The notes under the pieces were generated by a model. The model was not told the origin of the DNA. It saw nothing but the letters and a program-made list of their open reading frames with translations, and did not search any database. The translations under genes were made by a program, and so were the position numbers. A stretch of DNA of 64,000 nucleotides. Source: Cryptomeria japonica. Its lineage: Eukaryota; Streptophyta; Pinopsida; Cupressales; Cupressaceae. The first letter of the stretch is position 1, and each line of letters opens with the position of its first letter. Positions 33,884 to 46,420 of this stretch are shown one piece after another. The stretch is from contig NW_026729182.1 of assembly GCF_030272615.1 (NCBI RefSeq), positions 93,001 through 157,000 on the forward strand. Direction: 5' to 3'.

Positions 33884-34269
33884 GCTTCTGATGAATGTGT
33901 TTGATGTATTTCATAGTAAAAAATCACTTTGATGATTAGATTTAGGTATTTTGACGCACAATTTGTGAAAAACAGGTACTTGATTGTTTGATTTGATAAT
34001 GTTGATTGATAGGATAAACGATTGATCGATTTGATGTGATTGGATAGAGTAGCTCTAAGAAACCGATTTAGTTTCTGATGAAGAGCATAGCAGAGTTTGA
34101 TTTATAGAAAACCGTGATTGATAGGTTTAAATTGATTTGATAGCCTGATTTGCTTCATGTGAAAAAAATTACCAATTGTTGATGTTAGAGATTAGCTATC
34201 TCTTTGATTTGATAGATAGATGATTGATGATCAAATTCTCTTGGTAAATAGGAGGAACTTGATGTTCTC

Positions 34270-36310
34270 CTATGTTGGGAGAAATTCTCGGCGATGTGGA
34301 ACATAGTGCCAGAGCTTACATAGGCAGAGGTGAGACATATAGATGCTTGTGGATTACGCCACTTGTTATACATTCCTAATATTACCCATAATAGGGGATT
34401 GTTGACAATGTTAGCCAAGAGATGGCATAGCGAGCATAACACTTTCCACCTGCCCATGGGTGAGAATAGTGTGACACTTGAAGATGTCTACAGGATTCTC
34501 CACATCCCAGTGACCGGTGAGTTAGTTTAGTATGATTTTCAGGATCTTGGAGGGACAGAGGCATGCAGAGCCATATTTGGTTGAGAGAATTGGGAGAGGA
34601 GAGATCCGATGGGAGGATATGATTATGTATTATGAGATTGTTCCTGTGATTCTTGCAGGTTTGATTGGGGGATTCATCTGTCCAGATAGGAGATCTCGAG
34701 GTTTTTCTATTGGTTGGGGTGAGATTCTTCAGAGCATGATGTAGCATTAGACTTGATATGCGTGTGGTTTTTTCATGCTTTCTCATTTGTATCATGATCT
34801 TCATCAAGTTGTTTTCGATGAGGGTGCTAGTCTGTCGACATGATGCACACTTTTGCAGATCTGGTGCTGGGAGCACATTGCTACTACTTGGCCTATTCAT
34901 CATAGAGTTTGTGGTGAGAGAAAGCCATATGTTTATCTTTATGCAGGTATCCTTACTCAACATAAGCTGGGTAAGATGGAGTATTGGCGTTGGGTTCTTG
35001 ATTCATTGGACAGTGTTATTTGGAGACCTTATATCGATTGTGAGCCATGGATAGATGATGCACAAACATTACCATTTATTATGCAGAGTAGATATCTCAT
35101 TGGTCGGACTCCATTAATTGTTGAGAGACAGTTGATTAGTCACATTTTGAGACAATTTGGTAGCATTCAGCCTATGCCTACTGGTGTCACGATATATGCA
35201 TGACAATACAGAGATAGGTGAGATTGGGGACCTTCTTTGTCATTTGAGTTGGCACGTGCAAAGTTTCTTGCTACTCCTAGGGTAGCTTATGATATGAGAT
35301 TGCACATTCTTGATCCTGGGGTTACTGCAGATTATGCTCAATATATATTAGCACACCCATTTCCTCGTATTACCGATCCAACAGATCCTCCTATCTTAGG
35401 AGATGAGAATGATGATTTAGATGATCCAGTTATCAGGAGACGTAGATGGAGATGAGAGCTTAGAGCTACTCAAGAGGCCGGAGGGGATGGAAATGAGGGA
35501 GGAGATGGAGGTGGTGGCGATAGGAGACCCAGATGGAGAGGAGGTCGATTGAGAGTCCGTGGAGGTCCATTTGGACCAGTTGGCAGGATTGGGAGACCGC
35601 TTCCTATTAGTGGGAGAGAGGTTGGAAAGATTTGGAGGGATACTGGCAGGGCAGAGATGAGATCACTGAGAGGGTTGCCATTGATAGGAGGAGGTAGGAT
35701 GAGTGGACTGGATGGGGGTTGTGGGAGAGGCATTGATTTTGGGCAGATTCAGCCTGACCCTAGGGTTATTGCAATGCATGGTGGAGAGGATGAGGATCTA
35801 GAGGATCATGTTCCACTCATTAGATGACAGGTTCTGAGAGCTACTCGGACTTAGATTCCAACAGGTGGACAGGGAGGTGGAGATGAGGGTATTGGGGTTC
35901 ATGTGCTAGAGCAGGAGACCATTGATAGTCTCAGAGCATGGATAGATCAGCTTAGCGCATAGATACAGACACTCATGACAGAGAGAGACACGGTTGTTAG
36001 GAGACAACAAGATACTCAAGGTCTTCTTGATCACATTCAACAGGTTGGATTGGGCACTCTCTCAGCTGATACTATTAGAGCACTAGTTTGGGTCGAGAAG
36101 GAGACTACCCGTTGGCGACGACTATATGAGGATTTAGAAGCAGAGAGCCATAGAGAAGGTAGTTATCATACCACCATGAGGATGGATACTAGCAGCGGTG
36201 GAGTCATGGGACCTCCTTAGAGGAGTGGTGATCATGTGAGACAAGCATCTGGAGGATCTTCTCGCCCACAACCATAGAGACGGATAGAGTCAGGTGGTAG
36301 TGGTACATGA
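34270..36310 (+). pseudogene. Antisense plant mobile domain gene of Gypsy-2
   Basis: Plus strand, opposite to gag-pol. The domain reads LLTMLAKRWHSEHNTFHLPMGENSVTLEDVYRILHIPVTGE, then after a frameshift near 34530 LVERIGRGEIRWE, FMLSHLYHDLHQVVFDEGAS, LLQIWCWEHIATTWPI, GKMEYWRWVLDSL, IWRPYIDC, a layout typical of PMD (MAIN-like) proteins. An acidic and Arg/Gly-rich stretch (35400-35720) and a coiled-coil-like end (TVVRRQQDTQGLLDHIQQ, WVEKETTRWRRLYEDLE) follow. One frame from 34532 on, with about a dozen stops, mostly TGA/TAG where CGA or CAG fits. PMD proteins are known in host silencing factors and as passengers of transposons; in Tat elements an antisense ORF is known. Its role here is not known. 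Confidence 0.75.
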
Positions 36311-38270
36311 CAACCTTGACTTGACTTCGTATTGATGAGGCATTTGCACTTTTGATCTAATATCATTGTATACTTGGACTTTTATTGTTTTATGATGATC
36401 TATATGCAGACATGGACTCTATATGATGATGATCTTTATTATGCATGTTACTCTATTTTATGATGATCTATATGCATTGATTATATGGATGCAATGATTA
36501 GATGGATGATGTTATGATATTTTTTCTTTATTAAGATGATATTTTATATGATGATGCAATGATAAATGTTTTTGATGACCTTGGATGCAAATTAAAATGA
36601 TTACTAACTTAAATGATGTGATGTACTTAAATGATGCAAATGCAATGATCTATATGGGAATGAAAATAAATGATTATGCAATATGTTTTTCAAATTTTTT
36701 TGATTTTTATATGTAATGCTTATAATGATTATGAATCTAAGTGCAAAGATGTAACTAAATGATCTTAATGAATCTTTAATGATAATGCAAATAATAATGA
36801 TAATACACTACATGATTAATGAAATGCACTTAATTGAATGCAAACTAATGCAATGATTTAAATGCAACTAAATGAAATAGATGATGATTAAAATGATTCT
36901 AAAAAATGAATGCACCTATAATGATCAAATGCAAATTGTTTTTGTTTGTCCAAGTATACTCAATCTTTCTTCATGACTGTTGATCTTTGAATGAAATGAA
37001 ATGCTTATAATGCAACTGACATTGAATGCTTATAATGTAGATGAATAATGAGCTAATCTAAAATGATCTAACTAAAAATGATACTACCATTCTTCATATG
37101 TTATCTTGTAATAATGCTTGATTTCATCATTGAGCTTTAAAATGTTGTAAGAAAATACAAGCAACTTGACATAATGATTCAAGATGAACTGAGTATTTCT
37201 TACATTGATTTTGATATAGCAAGTTAATACAAGCGACTTTATATAATGAATCAAGTTGACCTGAGTATTTCTTGCAGAATAGACAAGGATTATCTTCTTT
37301 CATGCATGACTCAGAACGTCCTCCTTGATCTTTTTCCAATCATATCCTGAGACAAGTACATACCTTAATAAGAGATAAACCACAGACAACAATCAAAGAA
37401 AAATAATCATGCCCCATGATAGCTTCTCTAGTCATAGACATCCTTGAGTCGCATAGAGTACATGATTAGCAATAAAATCAAGATATAAACACCGAATCTC
37501 GCATGTCATTCACATGTTCTCATGGTCATTAACTGATATAATCATCTTGATGAATGATCTTGGATAATCCTTTATTACTTGCTGGTTGATTCTTCATTTT
37601 TTGAGTTTCACATTTTAGTTTCCATGAAATGCCTTGATCTTTGTTGCTTTGTTGCTCGTTATTTGTTTCAAAATCCTAGGTGTTTTTGTTTTTTCTAAGT
37701 TTTCCGAATGTTTTGGATTTTGAAAGATTCAAAAGATCACCTTAGCAAAAGGAATTAGGATTTTCCCCCAGCGGAAACAAAACTTTATTATGGATGTAAG
37801 AATTGATCAAGATCCAAACCATGGAGGGATACAAATGTAGATTGATTGATTCTGATAAAATCTAAGATAGTGACTATGATAAGTATGCCAAAAATTGATA
37901 ATTGTTGGTAAGCTGCATACTAAATGGTTAAGAGAAATAGACGCAAAAGATGGAATGGATAAGATAAGATAGATGGAAGTGATAATTGTGATAGGATGAA
38001 GTGGATAGGTGTGCAAAGTGATCTCATAGATGGAAGAACTCACTTTTTAGATAGCGCCTGTTTACCAGGTTTTCACCATTTAAATTTATTGCATTTTCCC
38101 CTTTTCTTCTTCTTTTAATTTCTTTTAAATGATTTATGCTTTTTAGGGATTTTCTGATTTGCTTCTTTTTACCGATTTCTTCAAAACTTTATATGCTATT
38201 TATTGATTTTTTCCAAGACTTTATATGCTTTTTATTGATTTTTTCCAAGACTTTATATCTCAAGCATAGA
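36311..38270. other. Gypsy-2 spacer between antisense gene and integrase
   Basis: No gene. 36330-37130 is a low-complexity stretch rich in ATGAT and ATGCAAATGA-like words on the plus strand. 37131-37270 holds two related GTAAGAAATACAAGCAACTT-like segments. Near 38170-38260 a TTTATTGATTTTTTCCAAGACTTTATAT unit is repeated. Confidence 0.6.
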
Positions 38271-39369
38271 TTTTTTTTGAGATGGATGGAATTGATAGGT
38301 TCATCAAACCAATCACCTTCGGGGGTAGATAACTTGTATTCTCCTGAGCCATATGCTGCTACTATAACAAAAGATCCTAGCCAATTTGGTTCAAATTTAC
38401 CCTTCTTTTCTCGGTCTTGTTGATTTCTTGTATTCTCCCTTAGAACTATATCTCCAATTTAAAAAATGCGCGACTTGACTCTATGATTATAACTTCTTTC
38501 CATTCTCTGTTGATACACTTTCAAATGATCTATTGCATTTTGGCGACGTTCCTGGATCAGTTCAGGTTCTTGGAGTCTAGAGACTCGTTGTTCTTCCTTT
38601 GGTACAAGACCTTTCAAGGAAATTCATAGAGAAGGTATCTCTACTTCTACTGGTAATATGGCTTCTGAGCCATAGACTAAGCAATATGGAGTTACCCCCG
38701 TTGGTGTGCGGATGTTGGTTCGGTATGCCCAAAGAGAAGGATTTAGCTGAATGTGCCAGTCTTTTCCAACTTCATTGACTGTTTTCTTCAATATTTTCAA
38801 GATAATTTTGTTTGATGCCTCATCTTGACCATTTCCTTGTGGATAATACAGAGTAGAAAACCTATGTTGGATATGAAATTGCTCACATAGTTCCTTCACA
38901 TCTTGATTCTTAAACGGTCGTCCATTGTCAGTGATAATGGTCATAGGAACTTCATAGCAACAGATTATATAATTCAAGATGAATGATGATATTTGTTTTC
39001 CTCTCACTTTTGTTATAGGTACTGCTTCAACCATTTAGTGAAATATTCAATAGCAGTCAAAATGAACATATGTCCATTAGAAGATGAAGGATTTACCTTT
39101 CCTACCAAATCAAGGCCCCATTGAAAAAATGACCATGATCGGACCATAGGATGCAATTCTTGTGCTGGTGCGTGAATGAGATTCCCATGGATCTGACATT
39201 GTTTGCATTTTTTGGCATATGTGAATGAATCTCTCTCCAATGCAGGCCAATAGTAACCCATAGGAAGAAGTTTCTGAGCCAATGTTAATCCACTTGAGTG
39301 TGTGCCACAAATACCTGCGTGAACTTTGTTAAGAACTTTCTTAGATTCTTCTTGTTCAAGACATCTCAA
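38271..39369 (-). pseudogene. Integrase of Gypsy-2
   Basis: Zinc-binding part: HAGICGTHSSG ... YAKKCKQCQIHGN. Core: WGLDLVGKVNPSS, IITDNGRPF, then GNGQDEASNKIILK (usual GQAEA here GQDEA), so D-D-E is kept. C-terminal part: HRVKSRIF, GDIVLRENTRN, PNWLGSFVIV, SIHLKKIYA. A one-base frameshift near 39030 (TKWL/VEAVPITK) and several stops break it. Confidence 0.85.
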
Positions 39370-39450
39370 TAAAGTACCATCTAGACCTCGCCTATATAAG
39401 GTATCAGCAATAATAGTATAGCGGGATGACTAGCGGATAAAATTTCTTCT

Positions 39451-40061
39451 TTAATTGTGGGATAGGTCAGGAGGAAGGATATTCTCTTTTAAGTACTGAT
39501 AGGTTTGGCCGTATAAGGATTGACTGATTCCTGATATTTGACAAATCATGTAGGTATGTTGGGATTGAATGGTAGGGGTTAAGATATCTTCCACGAGGAA
39601 TTCGTAATGTTGTTGATTCTCCCGATTCTGTAAGAGAGATGTTAGTGTAGCCATTACATCTTCTGCTTTATTCTCATTTCTTAGGGTTTGAGTAAATGAT
39701 ATTTCTGCAAAGTGTTCTTTAAACTCTTCTACTAGCTTTTTATAGGGCATGAGCTTGTAATCCCTAGTTTGGTAATCATCATTTATTTTATTGATGATAA
39801 GTTGTGAATCACCATAAACATGCAATTCCTTGATATTCCATTCAATAGTCATTTTGAGCCCAATAGTCAATGCTTCATATTCTGCAGTATTGTTTGTGCA
39901 TGGAAACCGAAGTCTATATGATTTTGGAATTGTATGTCTTGAGGTGTGATGAATAAAATTCCTGCACCTGATCCATATTGTGTATAAGAACCATCAAAGT
40001 ACAATTCCCAAAATTTTATACTTACTGTCAGAATGTCTGCATCAAGAAATTCAATGTGCAA
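39451..40061 (-). pseudogene. Second (archaeal-like) RNase H of Gypsy-2
   Basis: KFWELYFDGSYTQYGSGAGI gives the first Asp; after a frameshift near 39890 TNNTAEYEALTIGLKM, LHVYGDSQLIINKIN and RNENKAEDVMATLTSLL complete it. A second RNase H between the first and integrase is described for the Tat lineage (dual RNase H), which supports the classification. Confidence 0.8.
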
Positions 40062-41646
40062 TGGTATGTTATTTTGTAAAGGAGCTTTAGCTAATTGATC
40101 AACAATGACCTATCCTTTGATAGCTTTTCAATCAACATACTCTATATCAAACTCACTCAGTATCATAACCCATTTGGCTAATCTGCCTATCAAAGTTGAC
40201 TTGTTCAACAAATACTTTAGTGGATCTATCTTTGCTATTAAATTCATAGAATAAGTCAACTTATAATATCGCAGCTTCTGAGTTGCAAATACAATTGCTA
40301 GACGTGTCTTCTCTATTGCTGTATAATTCAGTTCATAGCTGACAAGTGTTTTACTGATGTAATGCACTGCTCTTTCTTTTCCTTCTTCATCATGTTGAGC
40401 TAATAGAGTGCCTAATGATACATTTGTTGCCGAGATATAGAGCAACAATGGTTTCTCTTTGATTGGTGATACCCATACTGGAGGATTCATGAGATATTCT
40501 TTGATTTGCATAAAATATTCTTCACATTTTTGATCCCATTTGAATGGAACATTCTTATGTAGAAGATGAGTGAATGGATGACATCTATCTGCTAATTGAG
40601 AGACAAATATTTTGATTGATTGTAATCTTCCTTGTAAAGATCAAAATTGACTTATGTTCCTAGGTGACTCCATCTCCATGATGACTTTTACCTTTTCAGG
40701 ATCTACTTCAATTCCATGGGCTGATATAATGTACCCAAGAAGTTTTCCAGAGGTTACTCCAAATGCACATTTCTTTGGATTTAATCTCAACTGATATCTT
40801 TCCAACCTATCAAAGATCTTGCTTAAGATGTTCAAATGTTCTTGTCTTGTATGAGATTTTGCAACTATATCATCTACATAATCTTCCATAAATGTATGCA
40901 TCATATCATGGAAAATTGTTGTCATGGCCCTTTGATAAGTTGCTCCTGCATTCTTAAGCCCAAATGGCATAACATTGCAGCAATAAGTACCCCATGCAGA
41001 GGTGAATGTTATGTTTTTTTGATCTCCAGGGGAAATTCTTATTTGATTGTATCCTAAGAAGCCATCCATTAATGAAAACATCTCATGCCCTGCTAATAAG
41101 TCCACAATTATATCAATGTTTGGTAGTGGGAAATCATCTTTGGGGCATGCTTTGTTCAAATCTTTGAAATCGGTGTAGACTCTTATGCTTTTATCTGGCT
41201 TTGACACTGGTACAATGCTTGAAACCCATTTTGGATAGGCAATAGGTCTTATGAAACCCACCTCTAATAGTTTCTTTAGCTCGGCTTTTACAAGAAGAGC
41301 AATGTGTGGATGCATCTTCCTTAGCTTTTTCTTAACTGGTTTTTCTTTTAAATCCATATTGAGATGATGCATTATAAGATCTGGATTAAGTCCAGGCATG
41401 TCAGCACAGGACCAAGCAAAATTTATTTGTCTTTGACTGAAGAGTTCTATGTATTCTTTCCTCTCTTTATCTGATAATGAGGCAGCAGAATAAAGTATCT
41501 TGGGATCCTTTGATGTTCCAATGTTTATTGCTTCTATTGGTTCTATTAGAATAGCAGATCTCTCCTATTTTTGCGACTGGAAAGTTTGGCAATCTCTTGA
41601 CTGTAAGAAACGTTACTTGATTCGACAAAGGAAGATATCTTAGGTC
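40062..41646 (-). pseudogene. Reverse transcriptase and first RNase H of Gypsy-2
   Basis: RT: PKWVSSIVPVSKPDKSIRVYTDFKDLNKACPKDDFPLP region, SLMDGFLGYNQI, MPFGLKNAGATYQ, EDYVDDIVAKS (active site about 40865-40880), LLGYIIS. First RNase H: LLLYISATNVSLGTLLAQ, ERAVHYISKTL, YTAIEKTRLAIVFA, KWVMILSEFDIEYVD. TGA at 40641-40643 stands where an Arg codon (CGA) is normal (QF*SLQGRLQS). Further stops TGA and TAG follow EYVD. FLGYNQI replaces the more usual YSGYNQI. Confidence 0.9.
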
Positions 41647-42170
41647 TTATGGGTTCGACAACATTAAGATACACAATAAGTCATGATCATTGGAAAAGAC
41701 GTCTAAGTTAGGGTTTTCTAGATTATCCCAATCAACTAATTTAGGATGAAGAATGGGTAAGTCATAATCATTGTCATCGTTAGGTGCTTCAAAATTCATG
41801 ACATAATGGTCATAATTTGGAGTAGAGTAGGTAATGTCATAGATAGAATTATCTTGAGGATTATCTCTCCCAAGTATTCTCCAATCTGTTCTAAAGAAAT
41901 TAGTATTAGCATTTTGTGGTTCACACTCAAATGGATCTTCATCTGACGTTTGTCCCTTAAATGAATGGATTATATCAACACACACGTCTTTAGTACTGCA
42001 AGATCCTTCTTGATTATTTTCAATAAATTCATTTGCATTTTGAAGTTGACATACTGGTGCACATGATATAGAGAATTCTTTTGCTAGATTTTGTCTTCTT
42101 TCAAACTCAGTTTCTTCTGGACTAATAGTCAATTCTACTTGACTATCTCTTAGTTCTTCTATGGTTCTAT
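41647..42170 (-). pseudogene. Linker between protease region and RT of Gypsy-2, 3' part
   Basis: Acidic, Asn/Asp-rich coding stretch (NRTIEELRDSQVELTISPEETEFERRQ ... NDDNDYDLPILHP by position). It joins in frame to the segment ending VPRYGR at 45645 on the other side of Copia-N1, so this was continuous pol before that insertion. Function of the linker unknown. Confidence 0.7.
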
Positions 42171-42633
42171 TGTGAGATTTTTCCAAGATCAAGAGCTCAA
42201 TGAAAAGTACAATAGAGACAAAATATAGGATAATAATAAACTATATTCTCATCAATAGATAAATGATCAATTGTTCCATTTTACATAGAATGTAGATGAG
42301 CCTACTTATATAGGCAAGGCTTATGGATATGTGAATACACAAACATGACATGTGGCTCAATAAGAAACAAGGGTAGGTAGGAAATAAGTGTGGGTAGTTA
42401 GGAGAAACAATATAATAGTCTACATGAGGTGGATCACCCACTGAATGTGGAGTGTAACAACAAGATCAACACCATAAAAGGTGGAAATTCTCCTACACAC
42501 ACTATCTCAATGTGGCACAAACACCCAAGTGTCTCATACCCAAACTACTATGAAATGCATTTCCTAAGTAAACTTAAGTAAAGTGTAATAATATCCATGA
42601 TGAATAATTATTTACACCAACACCCCCCCTTAA

Positions 42634-43432
42634 GTGCAACTTAGGGGAATGCACTTAAGTCTACAATGCAACTAAGCAATGCAAGATGGGTCCCAGCTAC
42701 TAGGCCATGTTAGGTACCCATGTAAAAATGCAAATGCATGCAAACCAATGCAATGAAATCTCTCACAAAGTGGGGAAAGAGAGAAAAAACCAATGGGAAA
42801 AAACCCTCCCCAAAAAGAGAGATGAAAACTAGATACAAAGAACTCTCATTGAAGTATGTGAGGAACAAAACCCCATGTGAGGAAAAAGTCCCCCCATATG
42901 AGAGAAGAAGAGAAGCTAGGAAGCCCCCCCTCAATGTGGAATCTGCACCAATGATAGAAGCTCGATGTATGAAGAAACTGCTCCACGAATGTCGAACAAC
43001 ATTCCTCCCCTTAGGAAGAAACAAAATTCTCCCCAATCATGAAGGGAAGATGTATGAAGAAAACTCATGATGAAAGGAATCTTTGAAAACTGTTCAAGTG
43101 TCCCCATGTCGATGCTGAAAGATACCCCCTCCAAAGGTGGTAAACTGTGCTACACTGCTGAAAAAGGCACTCCAAGATCTAGTGGAGATGGATGTAGAAC
43201 ATGTCCCAAAGACTCACATGTCTCCTCAAAAAATAAAGAGACCTCCTCCAACTGCTGTACATAAGTATCCAAAATCATGTCAATCTCGAAAGAATGATCA
43301 TGTAGAGAATTAACAAGAGGGTCAGAGTGTTCCCTCGCAACAATCGAAGAAGGATCACCTTCATCAAATAGAAGACGAATGTCATCAATGAAGTCTCCCA
43401 AATCTGCAATGCCACTAATGCTTGAGACTTAG
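42634..43432 (-). pseudogene. Shared 3' segment of Copia-N1
   Basis: FIDDIRLLFDEGDPSSIVAREHSDPLV, YVQQLEEVSLFFEETCESLGHVL and GVSFSIDMGTLEQF match the same segment in Copia-N2 (55547-56400). No known domain recognised. In Copia-N1 it is fused directly to the truncated gag. Confidence 0.6.
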
Positions 43433-44095
43433 AAGCCTTAAGAATGCCCATGCTTATCAACTTAGTTTGTTCCATCATCAACATTTCATTGAAAGCATCA
43501 AATGTAGGCATTGTGTAGCTTGAACCCATTGTCATCCTATGGGTTTGGAAACTAGAAACAAATGCTACATATTCTTGTGGAAGCTTGCCTATCAAGTTGA
43601 ATATCAATTGAGTATCCTTCTTATCAATGCCACAATCTTTGAGTTGTGCCCTCAACTCATTTGCCTTAGTGACATAATCTTGTATAGTATCAAAGTTCTT
43701 GGGATCTAACATGGTGAGATCACTATCAATTTGATATCCCCTATCTCATCAACTTGACCATATAAGTCTTGAAACTTTTGCCAAGCATCCTTGATTAGAG
43801 TACATTTCTCAATATGAAAAATGAGATCCTTTGATACATACTTTCTTAAGGTACCAATTGCCATGATATTTTTAGTAAGCCAATCCAAGTGACCAACTGG
43901 ATCAACCTTAGGATCAGCAGGAGCAACAATAGTTCCATCAATGTAATGAGTTAGTCCTTTTTCCATAAGTTTACTCCATGCATCAATTTTCCAAGTAGCA
44001 TAATTATGAGGAGTTAAGAGAGGAAACTTCAAAAAACCCATAGAAGCAAAAATGAAGGAACACAAGAGCACAAAAGCACAAGAGACACCCCCCAA
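43433..44095 (-). pseudogene. Copia-type gag of Copia-N1
   Basis: Starts MGFLKFPLLTPHNYATWKIDAWSKLMEKGLTHYIDGT (near 44040) with WLTKNIMAIGTLRKYVSKDLIFHIEKC, AWQKFQDLYGQVDEI, and after a frameshift near 43710 LRAQLKDCGIDKKDTQLIFNLIGKLPQEY. This is the UBN2-like gag of copia elements. It stops in the middle at about 43433, where a deletion joins it to the 3' segment. Confidence 0.8.
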
Positions 44096-45173
44096 AATTC
44101 ACTCAATCAAAGTACCCCCCCCCAAAATGATGATTTTGGCACTTTATATGTAGTGCATGTACAATAGGCCACTTCCAAACAATGGCAAGGTGGAATTCTG
44201 ATTTTGTTTTACAACTGCCCCAATAGGCTGAGAACTTCAAAGAAAAAGATTAGAAAGATAGATCTATGCAATACAAATGCCAAATTGGCCAAATAAGACC
44301 ATATGACAAAAGCAAAATTTCTACCCACAATTGCTGCAAACTGATAGCATATTTTGAGAGTAGACAAAAAATAATGTACTTTCAAAAAAAATGACACTTG
44401 AAAAGGAGTTCGTATGAGCCTGAATGGAGACCTGGAAGTTGCAGAAATGAGGATTAGACAGGTACAGTCACCAAAAACTGAGAATTATGAAAAGATGTCC
44501 ATCAAAATCATAAAATAATTCCACCACATGAAAGTACACCAAATTATAGCCCATTTCAAAAAAAATTCACCAAAAAAGGAGCAAAAATGAGCAAGATATG
44601 GCCATTTGAAGTTGAATTGCAAAATCAAAAAGCTCAATGAGAGGGGCCTGCAAAATTTTTGAAAAAATGATGACATGAACAAACTGTGGGGTTAAATTTG
44701 ACGGTTGTATGACCGTCGCCCAAACTTCATGGCTGACTGGGTGTTGATGTGGCACTGACTATGCAAGTGATTTGGCAGGTGATGTGGTAGCCAACTAGGC
44801 TGCTGATGTGGCAGGGTGATTTGGCAGCCAGCTGGACTATTGATGTGGCACTGACTATGCGCTGCTGACTAGGAAGAAGGTACGGATCCCAAAAAATAAT
44901 TTCCAAAATTTTTGTTTTTATTTATTTTTTGGATAAGAAATCCGAAAATTCCATACCGTACCGCCCAAATTGGGCAGAAAATTTCCTCCACACCCAAAAA
45001 TAAATTTTTGCCAAAATAGGTCAAATTTATACTTGATTTTTATGGAAATGGCCTCCCAGACGCAATGGTGAGGTCGAAAATTCTCTAAGATTCCTCCAAA
45101 AAATACAGTCCCTTAAATTCAAAAATAGAAGCCTTCCACAATGTCTCCAAAAACCAATCAATGAAGCCCTAAT
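44096..45173 (-). other. 5' leader of Copia-N1
   Basis: No gene. Untranslated DNA between the primer site and gag, including GATGTGGCA repeats at 44750-44870 (TGATGTGGCACTGACTATG twice). Matches parts of the Copia-N2 leader. Confidence 0.6.
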
Positions 45174-45638
45174 GGCTCTGATACTATGTGAGATTTTGCC
45201 AAGATCAAGAGCTCAATGAAAAGTACAATAGAGATAAAATATAGGATAAGAATAAACTGTATTCTCATCAATAGATAAATGATCAATTGTTCCATTTTAC
45301 ATACAATGTAGATGAGCCTGCTTATATAGGCAAGGCTTATGGATATGTGAGCACACAAACATGACATGTGGCTCAATAAGAAACAAGGTTAGGTAGGAAA
45401 TAGGTATGGGTAGGTAGGAGAAACAATATAATAGTCCACATGAGGTGGACCACCCACTGAATGTGGAGTGTAACAACAAGATCAACACCATAAAAAGTGG
45501 AAATTTTCCTACACACACTATCCCAATGTGGCACAAACACCCAAGTGTCTCATACCCAAACTACTATGAAATGCATTTCCTAAGTAAACTTAAGTAAAGT
45601 GTAATAATATCCATGATGAATAATTATTTACACCAACA

Positions 45639-46420
45639 TCTGCCATACCTTGGTACATCTTTCTCTTTATTTGATAAAAATCTGATATTTCCAGATGCTT
45701 GATCTATATGTGTTTTTTCTTCTTGTGGGGTTATTTCTTTGTCTTTGTCATCCTCTTTCTTTTGTTGTCTTGTATATGCCTCTTTTCTCTTGATTCTGAG
45801 TTCTTCTTGTCTTCTTTCTAACTCCATCTTTTGTTTTGTAATAAACAAGTCTTCCTTTGTGATGGCTGCTTTCTCTTCATTTCTTTCTTCACTTGATATA
45901 CTAGATGAGACATCTGGACCCCATTCATATTCATTTGGATCTATCTCTGAACCATTGTCTAGGGCTATACCACTATACCACACAAGAATGTTGTATGGTG
46001 CAAAAAGTTCTCTAATTTCTGTCATCTCAGTTTTCACTGCTTCTGGAATATCTTGTTCAGATTTTCTACTTGTTGATATTCCTTGAACTTGTTGACAAGA
46101 TTCTTCTTTTCTTTTGATTGCAATCTCTTATTCTTGTTTCTCAGGTTCTTCTTGTTTCCGCTTATTGGCTACTATTTTTGCTGCTTGCTGTAGCTTTTCT
46201 ATCCATTGTTCTTCTTTAGAGACTGATTTCTTTCTCCACTTTGGCTGTTTATGATTATGTTGCTTTTGATTTGTTTTTAGATATCCAAGCCCTGATTTAT
46301 CTTCTTTAGATTGTGAGTGGGGACAAATAGGTTTTGAAATACCTTGATTTCATTTACCAATTGGTCCTTTTCCTTCATATCCCATTTTTTGCATGATTTT
46401 ATAACCATTGCCATATTGTT
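45639..46420 (-). pseudogene. Gypsy-2 pol linker with G-patch
   Basis: [19 protein letters not shown], then a stop and NQGISKPI, fits a G-patch (aromatic/Gly-rich nucleic-acid-binding motif) located after the protease. Beyond it comes a charged, coiled-coil-like segment (EKLQQAAKIVANKRKQEEPEKQE, ITKQKMELERRQEELRIKRKEAY by position). G-patches are known after the protease in betaretroviruses. TAA near 46350 breaks the domain. Confidence 0.65.

Larger units (their letters stand above)
42171..45638 (-). mobile_element. Copia-N1: non-autonomous Ty1/copia element nested in Gypsy-2 pol
   Basis: LTRs 42171-42622 and 45187-45638, both 452 bp and very similar (plus strand TGTGAGATTTT ... TTTACACCAACA). 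Primer site at 45174-45186 (minus TAGTATCAGAGCC, initiator Met type). Polypurine tract AAGGGGGGG at 42623-42632. Flanks TCTAT and TCTGC are a target duplication with two transitions. It contains only gag and a shared 3' segment; protease, integrase, RT and RNase H are missing. LTR similarity shows it is younger than Gypsy-2. Confidence 0.9.
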
